Shown: positions 13,501-25,140, numbered from the stretch's first letter. The stretch: 64,000 nucleotides of DNA from Auanema rhodensis (GCA_964057225.1 OZ059896.1:14430501-14494500); one strand, 5' to 3'. Numbers and translations are program-made. The notes: generated by a model not told the origin, from the sequence alone.

Positions 13501-15549
13501 ATGAAGTTAAAATCCGTATCGTCCACCTTATTGCCTTCGTTGATTGTAAGTTTTTTTTTTAATTTTTTATTTCTGATTTTCTATTTTTTTCAGTTAATTT
13601 TTAATAATTTTGTGTTTGTCTATACAACTACAACACCTCCAGATGGTACTGTAACATTGTTTTTATTTTCAAATTACCGTAATCTTTCAGTTCGATGGAG
13701 CTGTAGTGATACTTCGGTGCTTATATCCGTTCAAACAGTACAACCATTTGAAGGATTAATCAAAGCAAGGTAAGTACTATTATAGTTTTATTCAAGTTTT
13801 AAATTGTAAAATATCAAAAACTTTTTTCCTATTTTAGGGGAGCTACAGCACATGGTTGTTTCACCAGAGGCATAGGAACTAACCTATCAGTGTTGAAGTT
13901 AGATTTCAATCGAACTGACTGTGGAATGAAATATGATCAAGAAAAAGATTTTTATACTTTAACAGTAGATGTACATTCTCATCCAATTCTTATAATTGAC
14001 AGTGATCAATCAGTTAATATATCATGTCATAGCATTTCATCCAATTCATCAACCGTCTCATCCAGGTAATACAAGTTTTTTCCATTGTACTTAGGTATAA
14101 CATGGATGCTTTAGCTCTGATTCATCTTCTATATATCTACTTGAGATATATGACAAGGAAAATTTTGTATTGCATGATGTTCGTTATGCATCTCCATATA
14201 GTATACGTATCTCATCGTTTGATCGAACAAAGGATTTTACTGTCGGAAAATGCATTGCATTTTCAGAGAAAAATGAAAAAGAAGCTGTTCAAGTATCACA
14301 TATGAAATCAGTTTTTGCCTATGTAAATCATTTTCAGTTGACTGATTTTCGAGGATGTTCCGTATTTCCAACACTTTTTCAAGATTTTGTCCGAGGACCG
14401 ACAGGATTCACCTCAATATTTCCTTCCATGTTCAAGTTTCCGTCTAATTCTGAAATGACCATAACCTGTGACATACATCCGTGTGATGCAATTTGTGAGG
14501 TGGGATATGGTAACTTAGAAATGAAATCAGATTAAGCTAATTCAGGATTATGATTGCAATGCGTCAGCATCAAATGAAATTCCAAAAATCTTAGAAGAAA
14601 CAACAACAATGGAAATAGATTCAGAAACTGAAACGGCTAGCACCGTCATCAAAGTTCTCGAGAAAAAAACTTTCCGGCGTCCTATAATAGGTAATCGGCG
14701 TTTTTTTTCTTCGAAAAGATCAAAAAACTAATGTTTCAGACACCATTCTTGTTGATGACGTGCCAACTTCGCCGTCAATAGATTCGACTACAAAGGCTCA
14801 GAATATAATTACGTCTACATTAGCATCAACGGTTGTAGATGTACAACATCGATTAGACGACTGTGTTAGACCTACAGATGTCGATATAATGTATGCTTTA
14901 TGCATATTCCTGACAGGTTTTCAAAAATACGAAATCGAAAAAAAACTTTCTGTTTTTTCAGTTTGCTCAACGATTGGGTTCAGTATAAACATCATATTTG
15001 GATGTTTATTATGGAGAAATAGACGGTCTAAAGCATCGGAAGCAAAGGTTTCTCGGCAAACATTGTCGGTACCATCGGCAGGAACAGCTGATTTCTGGAT
15101 ATTGGATTCCAATAAAATACCAGGTTATTACCTTAAACACTTCTGAATCCTGAATTTCTCAACAACTGAATTTTTAGATGTTAGTAATAAATACGAAGCT
15201 ACTCGTACAGTAGATAGTTTTGCTTCTGTGAAGGTTAGAATAAGATTTACTGAACTTATTTGTAAATTCTTTTTTCAGCAAAAACCAAGACGATCCCAAC
15301 TTCCAATACTTGACTATGGTATGCCAACACCTTCACGAACATCAGATGGATCTTCGCGCGGTAGTGGACGTGAATTGAGTACAGATATATACCGCCGTCC
15401 AGACGTCAGTACATCAATAGATAACCATCTGTCTAGAAATCTATTTTCAGAATCGCCATAGCCAAAGCACATTCATGACTCCATCTACAACGATGGAAAC
15501 TGATTTAGATAGTTCAGTATCATCAAATCAAGCTTCATCCTACCACTAA
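13501..15549 (+). CDS. Cuticlin-like ZP-domain transmembrane protein
   Basis: About ten short exons join in frame. The start MKLKSVSSTLLPSLI continues across an intron into a hydrophobic stretch ending VFVYT, a good signal peptide. A ZP-N module follows (from RWSCSDTSVLISVQ, with NPF-like QPFEGLIKARGA, cysteines at GCFTRG, RTDCGMKY, VNISC), then a ZP-C module (YASPYSIRIS, VGKCIAF, GCSVFP, and the CDIHPCDAIC cysteine cluster). After a Thr/Ser-rich linker comes a transmembrane helix (IMYALCIFLTVCSTIGFSIN, continuing INIIFGCLLW) with an RNRR stop-transfer and a Ser/Pro-rich cytoplasmic tail. ZP modules polymerise extracellular matrix; in nematodes most build or shape the cuticle and apical matrix. 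Several NxS/T sites lie in the ZP-N part. The exact cuticlin-like orthologue is unknown. The final intron (15,405-15,450) could be retained, giving a stop at 15,461 instead. Confidence 0.85.
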
Positions 15550-15671
15550 GTTTTTTTTAACTTAGGTTTTTCTGTTTTCTCCGACAATCAACTGGTGCAT
15601 GTACAATATTTTGTCTCATTTATATAAAATCTCTAGAAATCTCAAAGTAAAGTAGCGACTGTGCTCTTTCA

Positions 15672-15715
<44 letters not shown>

Positions 15716-16321
15716 ATATATTTCTATCTCTTTCTCTCTCTTTACATATATATGTATGTATCCCTCTCCCTTCCCTCGTTTTCTTTTTGCCACGACGAAT
15801 TCTTTTTTAAAGAAGAATCTGTTTCACGTATTTTTAAAAATGTGTATTCATTTGTTGTTATTCGCATATTTCATTATCTTAGAAATTTGTGGATTTAATC
15901 CATAGTTCAAGGTCTGATATCATCATCTCAATGCTCATAATATATACATAATTTCTATTTTTAATTCCAAAAAATTAATAAAAATATTAAATTTTGTTTA
16001 GAATTCTATTATTTGACGTTTAGAACTGAATATTTAAAATAATATTTGTAAAATCAACTGATAGAATCTTGATATTAACAGACAATAAGTTAAACAAATT
16101 ATGATACATTGATCTAATGACTGTCGGTTGGAAGAACTTTCATTGGTAGATTATCCATGGAGCAACTGAAATTTAATACTTAAACTTGAAAAACATACTA
16201 AACTGTTAGATGTAATGAAAAATTCATTAAAACAACAAGTAGGACAAGAAGACAATGGGACAAACTAAACTTAAAAATTCGTATAATTGACAAGTAAAAA
16301 GCTCACGAATCACAACAGAAG
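15550..16321. other. Convergent spacer between ZP gene and MFSD5-like gene
   Basis: AT-rich 3' flanks of two converging genes. It contains a CT microsatellite (15,675-15,711) and no coding signal. Several AATAAA-like strings occur, including near 15,977. Confidence 0.6.
15675..15711. repeat. (TC)n microsatellite
   Basis: About 37 bases of uninterrupted TC in the 3' flank of the ZP gene. Confidence 0.9.
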
Positions 16322-18646
16322 TTACATGTTAGCTCTTTTAGTCTCAATGACAAACCTGTAAAGGCACTGTTGAGCTGTAGCAGCAAGGAAGAGGAAAAGC
16401 ACACAGAACTTGAAGATAGCAATCATTGAGAAATTCTGAAAGTTTATAGATTTGATTGGAGAAAGAAAAATGTTTTAGTTAACCTGTAAAAGGATAAAAA
16501 CAACAATGATGTTGAGAGGAATACGGAAGAGGTTGATGGTTGTTGAGCGAGTTTCTTCTGGAACGTACGCTCCACGTAAGCATCCCATTGCTGGCCAGAA
16601 GATTCCAACACAGACCTGACCGAGATTTAATGAATAATTTACTTAATCTCTAAAATAGTTACCTCGAAGAGGATGAAAGCAGCAAAGATGAGGGCACTGT
16701 TGTCGGGAGCAATAATGGGAATTGAAAGACAAATAGCACTCAATAAGAGAACATATCTATAAAGCTATACTTGAAAGAGACAACTCGAAAGATAATCTGT
16801 TACCTCATGAAATCCTCGGGTGGAGAATTCTTAGCAATAATCTTGAAAACAGAAGATCCTATCATAGTAGCTACCATGAATGCTGCGAAGATGAAACCAT
16901 GGGGAATGCTAGAACTTTCACCCTCGGCAGTTGCAGCCTGAACTGATAGTATTTCAAAATTATGAGAATCAGTTGTCACTCACAGCAGTAAGAGCTGGGG
17001 TCCATTCCAACACGAAAACATACATGGATCCCTCGAAGAGAGATTGAACAAGTCCCAAGCAAAGTACCTTGACATCTGAATAACGGAGCTGACATGAATA
17101 TGGATCGAAGCAATCAACAAACCACTACGAATGTTGAAAATAGCTCTAGAGAATGACTCCTGTACAGCAGCTTTTTCATTTCCATAGTTTTCAGGCCAGG
17201 TATTCATGAGAACAATACACATAAGACCAAGAATAACAAGAGCTACATCGAAAGGTGCTCTAAAAGAATAAGAAAAGTAATTAATATATTTCTCATCTAA
17301 AAAAGAGAAGAAGATACATATAATTATAAAAACTTACACATAACCAAAATGGTCAGCAACAAATTGGGCAACTACACCAGATATTATAGCAACTAAAGAG
17401 TTACCTAAGGCGGCATGTGAAAAGATATTTCCAAGCTGAGTATCAGAAAATCCTCTCTGAAATCGATTATGGTAATCTTCAATACGTTAATTATCGATGA
17501 ACTATTCTTATCTATTTCTTGTTCAAAATCTGATTGAGAAACACCGAATAAAAAGAAGATCGCTAAGATAGCCTCATTTTTGAATGAAATTTTGTCTCCT
17601 TGATTCGAACTAGAGCGGAGATTTCTATAAACTCTCACCTTATTGTGTTCGCAGACTAGCCAAGATTCAAAGGCTGAGTAAAGAATACTTGTGGCCATTC
17701 CTCCTAAGAATCGTCCAATCATAAGAATTTCGATTGAAGCAAAATGCTTAGTGATACATGATCCTCCATACAGAAGTCCATAGATAATACAGTTGTTACG
17801 TCGCCCACTGAAAAGAATCATATTTTCTCAGATTCATACATAGGTTGCTTGAGGAAAAACGTACAATTTGTCAGCAAAAGAGCCAACAATGGTACCAAAT
17901 AGTAGACTTGATCCGAAGCCGGCAATAAAAAGTATTTCGATTTGATGCTTTGTCATGCCATATGAATCGTAAAGAGCATAAACATGAGGCCCCTGAAGCC
18001 AATCACCAGCTGCAAAAGATATTTTCAGTTAACCTTAAAGCTATTTTTGTCTGAATTTTTGGAATTTGAACTGTTTTTCTCATGCACACTAATTTTGTTT
18101 TCGTAAAGCAATGCTTTGACAGTCATACAACTGTTTAAACAACATATAAATGAATTAGATTCATGTAGATGAGACGAGAGAAAGAGATTTTTATGGTCAC
18201 AACGTTGTGTTTGTCAAATATTTCATATATTATACCAAATGTTAGCTATATCAAAATTGATTTAAATAAGCTATACTACTTATATTCAAGCAAGCCTAGA
18301 TCATCCTGTAAATCGAAGGCAACAGCTAAAGTGTTGGAGCAAATTTCAAAAAGTATTGTTCTCCATCGGACGAACAAGATGAGCGATTGTGATCAAAAAA
18401 AGCCTGTCAGTTACAGTTTACCGAAGAAATGAATAAGAAAGAGAGAATAACACTCTTAGGTTAAGATAGTTCAAACAAATCAATTTTATCAAAAAAGAAC
18501 TTACCAACGGCCATTAAATATACAATCACATATGTTCTTTGGAAACTTAGAAATGAAGTTTCAGTATTACTTTCCACTTTACTTCTTGTGTAGAAGAATA
18601 AAACTCCGCAAGCAGCAGTTAGGGCATAGAAGACAAGTTGAAACAT
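16322..18646 (-). CDS. MFSD5: MFSD5-type major facilitator (putative molybdate transporter)
   Basis: Ten exons join exactly in frame: 18646-18505, 18009-17865, 17807-17639, 17456-17338, 17259-17129, 17075-16984, 16937-16804, 16756-16663, 16615-16484 and 16435-16322. The protein is 423 residues, close to the family's usual ~450. Hallmarks shared with MFSD5 are DWLQGPHVYALY after helix 1, FGTIVGSFADKF, GRRNNCIIYGLLYG, MIGRFLGGMATSILYSAFES then WLVCEHNK, WPENYG, LVQSLFEGSMYVFVLEWTP, and FRIPLNIIV near the end. About twelve hydrophobic helices are visible. Plant and algal MOT2-like relatives import molybdate, and the animal protein is assigned the same role by homology; substrate is inference. 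A long first intron (18,010-18,504) contrasts with the ~50-base introns elsewhere in the gene. Confidence 0.93.
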
Positions 18647-19309
18647 TTGGCATCAATTTTGATAAATTAAGTACGAATCCTTGAAACTGATGCCCTTAAC
18701 TGTTGCTGAACAAGAGGAGTCGCTCAATGTTCAGATTCCCGGGAAAGGTCCGCCCCCTATTCAATGATTCAAAATTCGCTACCTTATCGAAAATTTAGAT
18801 CGGAGATATATTAGATATTCACTTTCTAATACAAAACTAAGGCTATTGATATTTAGAATAAACTTGCAATCACTGACGATTCTTAGCGATAAACGAAGAA
18901 AGCTTGAAGCATCTTTATAGCTTGAAAGAAAAAACATGATCCAGATTACATCTTAAATCTCAAACTCTCGATTCAAAATTGTAGATCCATGCAGGACAGC
19001 TTAAAAAAGTTTTCAGCAAAGCAGTGCTAGACATATGCTCTCCCACACATTGAATTAGAAAAGAAAAGCATACCTATTATTATTTAAATTGAAATTCAAT
19101 GAAGAAATTGCAAAGATAAAACGGTAAATCATTGAATATGATTGTTTTTAAATTGGCATAACTACCGGCCACACACAATCATTATAAGAGCTTTTTAAAT
19201 TAGAAAAAAATTGAAAGCTTAGCTTCACAAATACAAAAACAATTTATTAAATTGTAGATCTAGCAAGTCTATGAGAGTAACAAAAAATTAACAACTACGT
19301 TTTAAAAAC
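18647..19309. other. Spacer between MFSD5-like promoter side and TOMM6-like gene
   Basis: Contains the 5' flank of the MFSD5-like gene and the 3' flank of the small minus-strand gene. I see no coding exon. A GC-richer patch (CCCGGGAAAGGTCCGCCCCC near 18,738-18,757) stands out against the AT background and may be promoter DNA. Confidence 0.5.
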
Positions 19310-19529
19310 TTAAACAGCATTGGCCCATTCCTCACTGACGCTTCTAGCAATACAGATTCCAGCTGCAAATCCTACTAAACCCTTGAAGATACCCCTTAAA
19401 AAACTTTATTATAATAATCAAAAATAGAGAGACTAACCATTTGAATGGATCGTTATAAACGCTATTAACAATTTCAAAACGAGTATTAATTGGTTCTGGA
19501 CCAGATGGAGCCTGTTGCAAACGAAACAT
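19310..19529 (-). CDS. TOMM6-like small mitochondrial outer-membrane protein
   Basis: Two exons (19529-19438 and 19394-19310) joined by a 43-base intron encode 58 residues: a soluble N-terminal half, then one short hydrophobic segment (IFKGLVGFAAGICIARSVS) and a polar C-terminus. The segment GFAAGICIARSVSEEW resembles the single helix of metazoan TOMM6 (FAAGVWLARNLSD in human, as I recall it), and length and topology fit. TOM6 stabilises the TOM import channel. Divergent transcription from a mitochondrial enzyme gene (CPT2), 315 bases away, agrees with that role. Small tail-anchored proteins are hard to assign by eye, so this is a candidate only; another short complex subunit remains possible. 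Confidence 0.55.
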
Positions 19530-19844
19530 TGTGAGATCTGTAAAACTTTCATTAAATTTTTTAAAATCAAAACAAACAATTTAAATTAAATTAATTATAA
19601 TATTAAAATAATAATAAAAGTTGTACTATAAATGATGAAAGGGCCTGAAATATGTCCAAAAAAAATTCAAAACGTAAAATTGCGACCAGAGAGTCAGTGC
19701 ACAAATAGAAGAGATATGAAAGAAAAGGGGAAAGAATCTATGTACTTTGATCAGTCTAAGACATTATCAGTGAGTTGGTGGACTTGGAACCCTACCTTTG
19801 ACGACTTCGCCTCTCAATTTCTCATATAAGTTTGTTTCAAAGTT
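19530..19844. promoter_or_regulatory. Shared divergent promoter region, TOMM6-like / CPT2
   Basis: 315 bases separate the two opposed start codons, so both promoters must lie here. The left half is very AT-rich; the right half (19,640-19,830) is more balanced. No core motif is certain. Confidence 0.5.
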
Positions 19845-22616
19845 ATGATTCGAACTAACAGAGCTTTAACTTTTACTCGTGTTGTACATGGAGTAAGCAA
19901 TCGTAGGTATTTTTTCTACCTTTTTTAAAAGGTTGCTAACTGATTTTCAAGTTTAGTGCTTCAACTCTGACTGGCAATGACTATCAATTCTTGCAAACCA
20001 GTGAAATTCCTTCTTACCATTTCCAAAAGAGCTTGAGAAGACTTCCGATCCCCAAGCTTGAGGACTCTGTTAAAAGGTTTATTTTAAATTACGTGGGAAA
20101 ATTTGAATTGAAAAAATTTGAGGTACTTGGCCAGTTCAAAGGCTGTTCTGTCCGAAGATGACTATTCCAACACTGAAAAGGCTATTCGTGATTTTGAGAA
20201 GAATGAAGGACCAGGTAAATTATAAATTGGCATATCTTTATATCCATTTCTTTACAGCTCTTCAAGATGCCCTTCTCGATTACGACAAGGCTCATAAAGA
20301 CACCAGCTACATCTCTGAGCCGTGGTTCGACATGTATCTCAGTTCTCGTGTTCCATGTCCCGTGAACTACAACCCTTTCATGATGTATGCTCCTGATCAT
20401 GATGCGCGTTTCAACCATCAAGTTAGAATTTTTGTTCCTGTGATTCCGTCTTTTATCGAATTTTTCAGCTCACTCGTGCTACCAACTTTGCTATTTCCTA
20501 CGCTAGATTCAAGAAGTCTTTAGATGCTAATATCTTAGCTCCTGAAGTGTTTCACATGAATCCGAAGAAAAGCGATACCCCATTCTTCAGAAAAGTCTGC
20601 AAGTAAGTTCAATAGAGTTTATAATGCTTCAACTCGGAACATTTCAGAACATTACCACCAAGCCTTTCATGGTTTGGAGCTGTTGCCTTCAAAGCTTTCC
20701 CACTTGATATGAGTCAGTACAAATCTCTTTTCAATGGAAATAGAATTCCTACTAAAGGAAAAGATATCTTGTATAGGGTAAGTCTACAGTTGCCATGAAG
20801 TAGATCTGATGATTGTTTTAGGACCCTGATGCCAAGCATTTCCTCTGTATTCATAAGGGAAGACTCTTCTCTGTTCGTATCTTTGATGACAATGGTAGTT
20901 GTTTTTAAATTTATATTATCAACAAGATGTTTTAGGTAATATTCTTTCTCCTAGTGAAATTCATTCATCTTTGGCTCATATTCTCAGTAACAGCACAGAG
21001 ATAGCCAATCAAGACTGCGTCGGTATGTCACTTGCTTACTGACTTCTCTGCAGTTGTATTTTTTGTTTTAGGTTCCCTCACCACTCTTGAAAGAGATCAA
21101 TGGGCTGCTACTCGCCTTGAGTTAGAAAATGCTGGAAATCATGAACAACTTAGAGCAGTTGATGGTGCTCTTTTCGCTCTCTGTTTAGATGATTTGAAGA
21201 CTGAGGATCACAAGAGGTATTACCATATTTGGAGCCTTACATACTTATCTTTCGCAGACTTGTTCAGTCTTTACTTATTGGTGATGAAGGAAAGAATCGT
21301 TGGTTCGACAAGTGCTTCCAACTTATCGTTGATGGTATGATGTTTTCATTGCACATGCATTAAAACTCCACTGTTCAGGAAATGGCCAAGCTACCATTAA
21401 CTTCGAGCATTCTTGGGGAGATGGTGTCGCTGTTCTTCGTCTGATGGAAGAATCCTTCAAAGATACCAATAAGAATCACTTTGTATCTCCAGATGATGTA
21501 CCAAAGCCTGTTGAAATCTCCAATGTTCAAGAAATTAGTATGTGATACTCCCTATTTCTTCTCAACTTATACTCGACTTCAGAATTCAAACTTACCGATT
21601 CAATTCGTAACACCATCAATTCTGCCCAAAGTACTCATGTAACGGCTAACTCTGGACTTGACTTTGCTACTATGGAGTACCCGGGAATGAACAGAGATAC
21701 TATCAAGAAGACTAAGCTTTCTCCTGATTCAGTTATGCAACTTGCAATTCAGGTTATTGTTAGATTATTACTATGAAACTTTAATCCTTCAGATGGCTTT
21801 CTACTCTCTCTACAAGGAGTTCGTTCCTACTTATGAGTCATGCTCAACTGCTGCTTTTCTTAAAGGAAGAACTGAGTGCATGAGGCATTTCATTTTAATC
21901 TTATTAGTTAGTAATCTTTCTGCTTAGATCGGCTACTTCAGCCACTCGTGAAGCAACTTTGGCTATCTTGGAAGGCAAAACTGATGTAAGATCTTTATTA
22001 GAGAAGTGTTCTAACGATCACAGTCAATTGGTGAAAGAGGCTTCTATGGGTTAGTTTACTGTTTGTTTTCATATCTTATCGTATAAGAGACAACCTCTAT
22101 CGTATCAGCTTGTCCTTCGTACCATGAATTGATTATTTAAGGCCAAGGTTTTGATCGTCATTTACTTGGTTTGAAGATTACTGCCCAGCGTCAAGGCAAA
22201 GACGTACCTTCTTTCTTTAATGTAAATTTCTTTTAATTTCTTTATTGTACTATTTGCTTTACACAGGATGCCGGTTATAATCGCATGGGACAGTTTGTGC
22301 TTTCAACCAGTACCCTCTCTACTGAAACCATAGTTTTCGGAGGTGCGTTCTATCTGCTCTCGTTGTTTAGTAAAATCAAATCATTCACGTATATTTCTTT
22401 TCCAGGTTTTGGACCAGTTGTTAAGGATGGATTTGGTGTGGGATACAATGTAGTCGCCTCAAAATTGGGTGCCGTCATTTCAAGCCACAAGGTGATCTTT
22501 CGTTTTTCTACTTCCTTTTTTGATACACAGTCACTTTTCAGTCTCAAAAGGATTCTGCTCAGTTCTCTGATGCCTTGTACAAAAACTTAGATATCTTGAA
22601 GAGAATTCTTCAATAA
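19845..22616 (+). CDS. cpt-2: Carnitine O-palmitoyltransferase 2, mitochondrial
   Basis: About 18 short exons join in frame. The protein begins MIRTNRALTFTRVVHGVSNR, a basic, acid-free mitochondrial presequence. Family landmarks follow in order: SLRRLPIPKLEDSVKRYL, DTSYISEPWFDMYLS, NYNPFMMYAP, QLTRATNFAISYARF, PEVFHMNPKKSDT, SWFGAVAF, PLDMSQYKSLFN, GNILSPSEI, the catalytic-histidine segment INFEHSWGDGVAVLRLM, TYESCSTAAFLKGRTECMR, GQGFDRHLLGLK, LSTSTLS and GFGPVVKDGFGVGYNV. CPT2 sits on the matrix side of the inner membrane and regenerates long-chain acyl-CoA from acylcarnitine for beta-oxidation. The catalytic His is preserved and I see no break. PEX14 follows 207 bases downstream on the same strand. 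Confidence 0.97.
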
Positions 22617-22823
22617 TTTATTCGCCAATTAATTTATTTTAAATTTCTTGTATCTATGTATAGACTTGTAGCATTACCGGTTGTAAATTCGAACAGGTGT
22701 ATGAATCATTGTGATATTCTTTTTTGTTTAATTTTTACTAAGACGTATAACCGTCTTTCATTCCCATATTTCCGTCTAAGTGTTTATCGTTATTTTTGGA
22801 CATCAATCGTTCAAATTATTTAG
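22617..22823 (+). promoter_or_regulatory. Intercistronic spacer CPT2-PEX14, possible trans-splice region
   Basis: This 207-base spacer ends in TTATTTAG immediately before the PEX14 ATG, a proper splice acceptor with no evident upstream exon. It also holds a small hairpin (AAGACG/CGTCTT, near 22,739-22,758) and T-rich runs. In nematodes this is what a spliced-leader acceptor of a downstream operon gene looks like; it could equally be a 5' UTR intron end. Confidence 0.45.
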
Positions 22824-23762
22824 ATGGCTGATGATAGTACAAGTAACCGACCTGAAATGGTCGAAGCTGCAAGAAAATTTATGTTAACTGACAAAGTTCG
22901 GGATACACCTTTTGAGGAGCAGCGACAATTCCTCATAAGCAAAGGTTTATTATTAACTCAATAATATTCAGCGAAAATGTTTTTCCTGTTTGAGGAGTTA
23001 CCCCAGCAGAAATTTCTGAAGCTAGAGCTTCCATTCCCGAACAAGCATTAGTGTCGCCCGTTCATCACGGTCCAGCTTATTCTCCTCCTCCCCCATCTTC
23101 CGGTCCTCAAAAGTATGTTAACTGTTAAATAATAAAGAAAACAAATAATAATTTTGAAGAATAGCGTCATTTGCACAATCTGTGCTCGTCATTGGGAGTG
23201 TTTCGTACGCTGGGTACCGTTTTATACGTTCGTATGTTCTTCCTAAATTTTTTGATATTCCTGATCCTGCTACACTTGAATTAAGAAGACTTCAGGTATT
23301 ATTATTTTCTGAATAATATTTTAGTCACCTTCTTCAGTCCCAAGTTAATGAACTACAAAATTCCATGAAGTTTGTTCTTGACAGTGTTTCGCAAACTACA
23401 CAAGCATTAACTCAGATTTCTCAGAAACAAACTGATATTTCACAACTCGAGGTTATTTTTAATTTTTGCCTATTTAAACGTATTCTGTTTCCTTTAGAAA
23501 GGTATCAGTAATATTACAAGCTTATTAGTTCATCGTGATAGTTTTCCACCCATTGGAGCTCCTAAAAGAATTCCTAGCTGGCAAAGTGTAAGTTAACTTA
23601 TTGTTTCGATCTAATCATTACATTATTTATGAATAAATTTTTCAGGATGGCCCTGCCAATGCTCCAAAAAATCTTTATCCTCCAGAAACCAAGGAGGAAG
23701 ATGAGGAATACGTTGATACGGTTGCCGATAATGCAGAAAACGGAAAGATCACACCTGTATAA
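22824..23762 (+). CDS. prx-14: Peroxin 14, peroxisomal import docking protein
   Basis: Six exons give about 231 residues. Residues ~10-45 are the PEX14 N-terminal domain (EAARKFMLTDKVRDTPFEEQ then RQFLISKGVTPAEISEA) that binds PEX5 WxxxF/Y motifs. A Pro-rich linker (YSPPPPSSGP) leads to a hydrophobic segment (SVLVIGSVSYAGYRFIRSYV, residues ~85-105) like the membrane region of PEX14. A coiled coil follows (LELRRLQSQVNELQ, VSQTTQALTQISQKQ), then the conserved APKRIPSWQ and an acidic C-terminus. PEX14 is the docking and pore component for matrix proteins on the peroxisomal membrane. It is shorter than human PEX14 (~377 residues) mainly in the acidic tail. A different reading frame is also open across part of exon 3, but only the chosen frame shows the family pattern. 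Confidence 0.93.
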
Positions 23763-24068
23763 AGCATTCGTACTTCTATTATTTTAAAAATATTTGTTAT
23801 TTTTCTCACAATTTTTCATTTTGCCATATTACAATTTTCTTGCCTTATATTTCTAATGTGATTCGTATTTTCCCAGGTCATAGTTGTGATTCGTATTGTT
23901 TCCAGGTTACTTGTTATTTATCAAAACTATAGAGCTTACAAATGGACTTTGAAATAAAATTTTAATAATTATTTTCTTTCAGAGAATTTGCTCGGTTTAG
24001 TTCCGAAGTTTACATGAATTATAAAAACTGAAATAAAAATTTTAAAAACCTACGAGTTATTTAGAATT
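23763..24068 (+). promoter_or_regulatory. Spacer PEX14-NDUFAF3 with duplicated acceptor-like block
   Basis: 306 bases of T-rich DNA. A ~20-base unit (GTGATTCGTATTTTCCCAGGT and then a second GTGATTCGTATTGTTTCCAGG copy) occurs twice near 23,857-23,910, each ending like a splice acceptor. An AATAAA-type signal near 23,954 is followed by TTTTCTTTCAG near 23,973-23,983, and another A-rich stretch precedes the NDUFAF3 ATG. This could process the 3' end of PEX14 and trans-splice the next message. Confidence 0.4.
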
Positions 24069-25140
24069 ATGAGCATGGTGTTAAGACTTTTAACACGCGG
24101 CTCCCGCATAATAAACAGAGCCTTTTCAGAAGCTTCTCGTGGTGATACAGGTTTTACTTTGGTATAGATTTTTTTTCTATATTGCATGGTTTTTAGGTAT
24201 ATTAGATGGATATCATCCAACACCTCTAGGAGACTCTGATGTAAGCCAAAAAACTCGCATTTCCATGTTATCCACTGAAATGCTCGAAGCAAAGCAGATT
24301 GGAGTGCGTGGTTTATCATGTTATGGTTTCAGAATGATTGATGGGCAATTTGTGTTAGTTTCTTTTGCGAAATTTCCAAGGTAATGAATTTTTGAAGTTA
24401 TGGACCTGTTGCATTATTCCCCAAAACAGTACTATCATGGAGAATTTTAACACCGGATGATATATCCCCAGATTCATTATCATTATTTGTCGCATTAAAC
24501 CCCAAAATAGATATTTTAGTTCTAGGAGTAGGAGACAAAAAAAATATTGATAAGTAGGTTTCAATTTTCTTTAAGGTATGTAAAAAATAATTGTAGAGTT
24601 CGTCAAAGAGTTCATCCTTTTTTGAAAGAACATAAAATTGGATTAGAGATTATGGATACGGTTTGCGCTACTGTACTTAAACATCATAGTTTAACTGACA
24701 TATTTAAGGAAGATGCTATAGCTACATTTAACTTTTTGAATGCAGAAAATCGCTATGTTGCAGCTGGACTTTACCCTCCTGATGATATGGTAATGTTAAT
24801 TACGATGATTTCTTTTGGAAAAAATAGTTTAAAGATTGTTACTAATGATGAGTATGGGCGAGCCTTGAACTTACTGAAAGGATGGGATGTTGTTGATGAG
24901 ATGCCACTTCTTACTGGTATACATGATTCCATAGATTTTGCAGAAGATTTAGTTAAAAAACTATGGAATGGTCAAGGAGATTGGGACACAGTTCGACAAA
25001 AGGTTGAGCATTACTAATGTTGAAGTACAGTAATTAAAAACAAAAAATTAATTCAGGTGTTGGCTTCTCCTGAAGAAAAGGAAGCTCGACAAGCTGCTGC
25101 ATTGGAAGCTAAAAAAGCAAATAAAATTGAAGATAAATAG
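24069..25140 (+). CDS. nuaf-3: NDUFAF3 complex I assembly factor with C-terminal extension
   Basis: Five exons give about 292 residues. The N-terminus MSMVLRLLTRGSRIINRAFS is a basic mitochondrial presequence. The core matches the NDUFAF3/DUF498 (Mth938-like) fold: QKTRISMLSTEMLEAKQIGV, GFRMIDGQFVYGPVALFPKT, VLSWRILTPDDISPDSLSLF, NPKIDILVLGVGDKKNIDKV, GLEIMDT and DAIATFNFLNAENRYVAAGL then YPP. NDUFAF3 works with NDUFAF4 in early assembly of the complex I Q-module. Two oddities: ~16 extra residues between IMDT and ATFNFL, and ~95 residues after the usual end (SFGKNSLKIVTNDEYGRALN, WDVVDEMPLLTGIHDS, then a charged helix DWDTVRQKVLASPEEKEARQ). Human NDUFAF3 stops about where the extension begins (184 residues). 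I do not recognise the extension. Confidence 0.9.
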
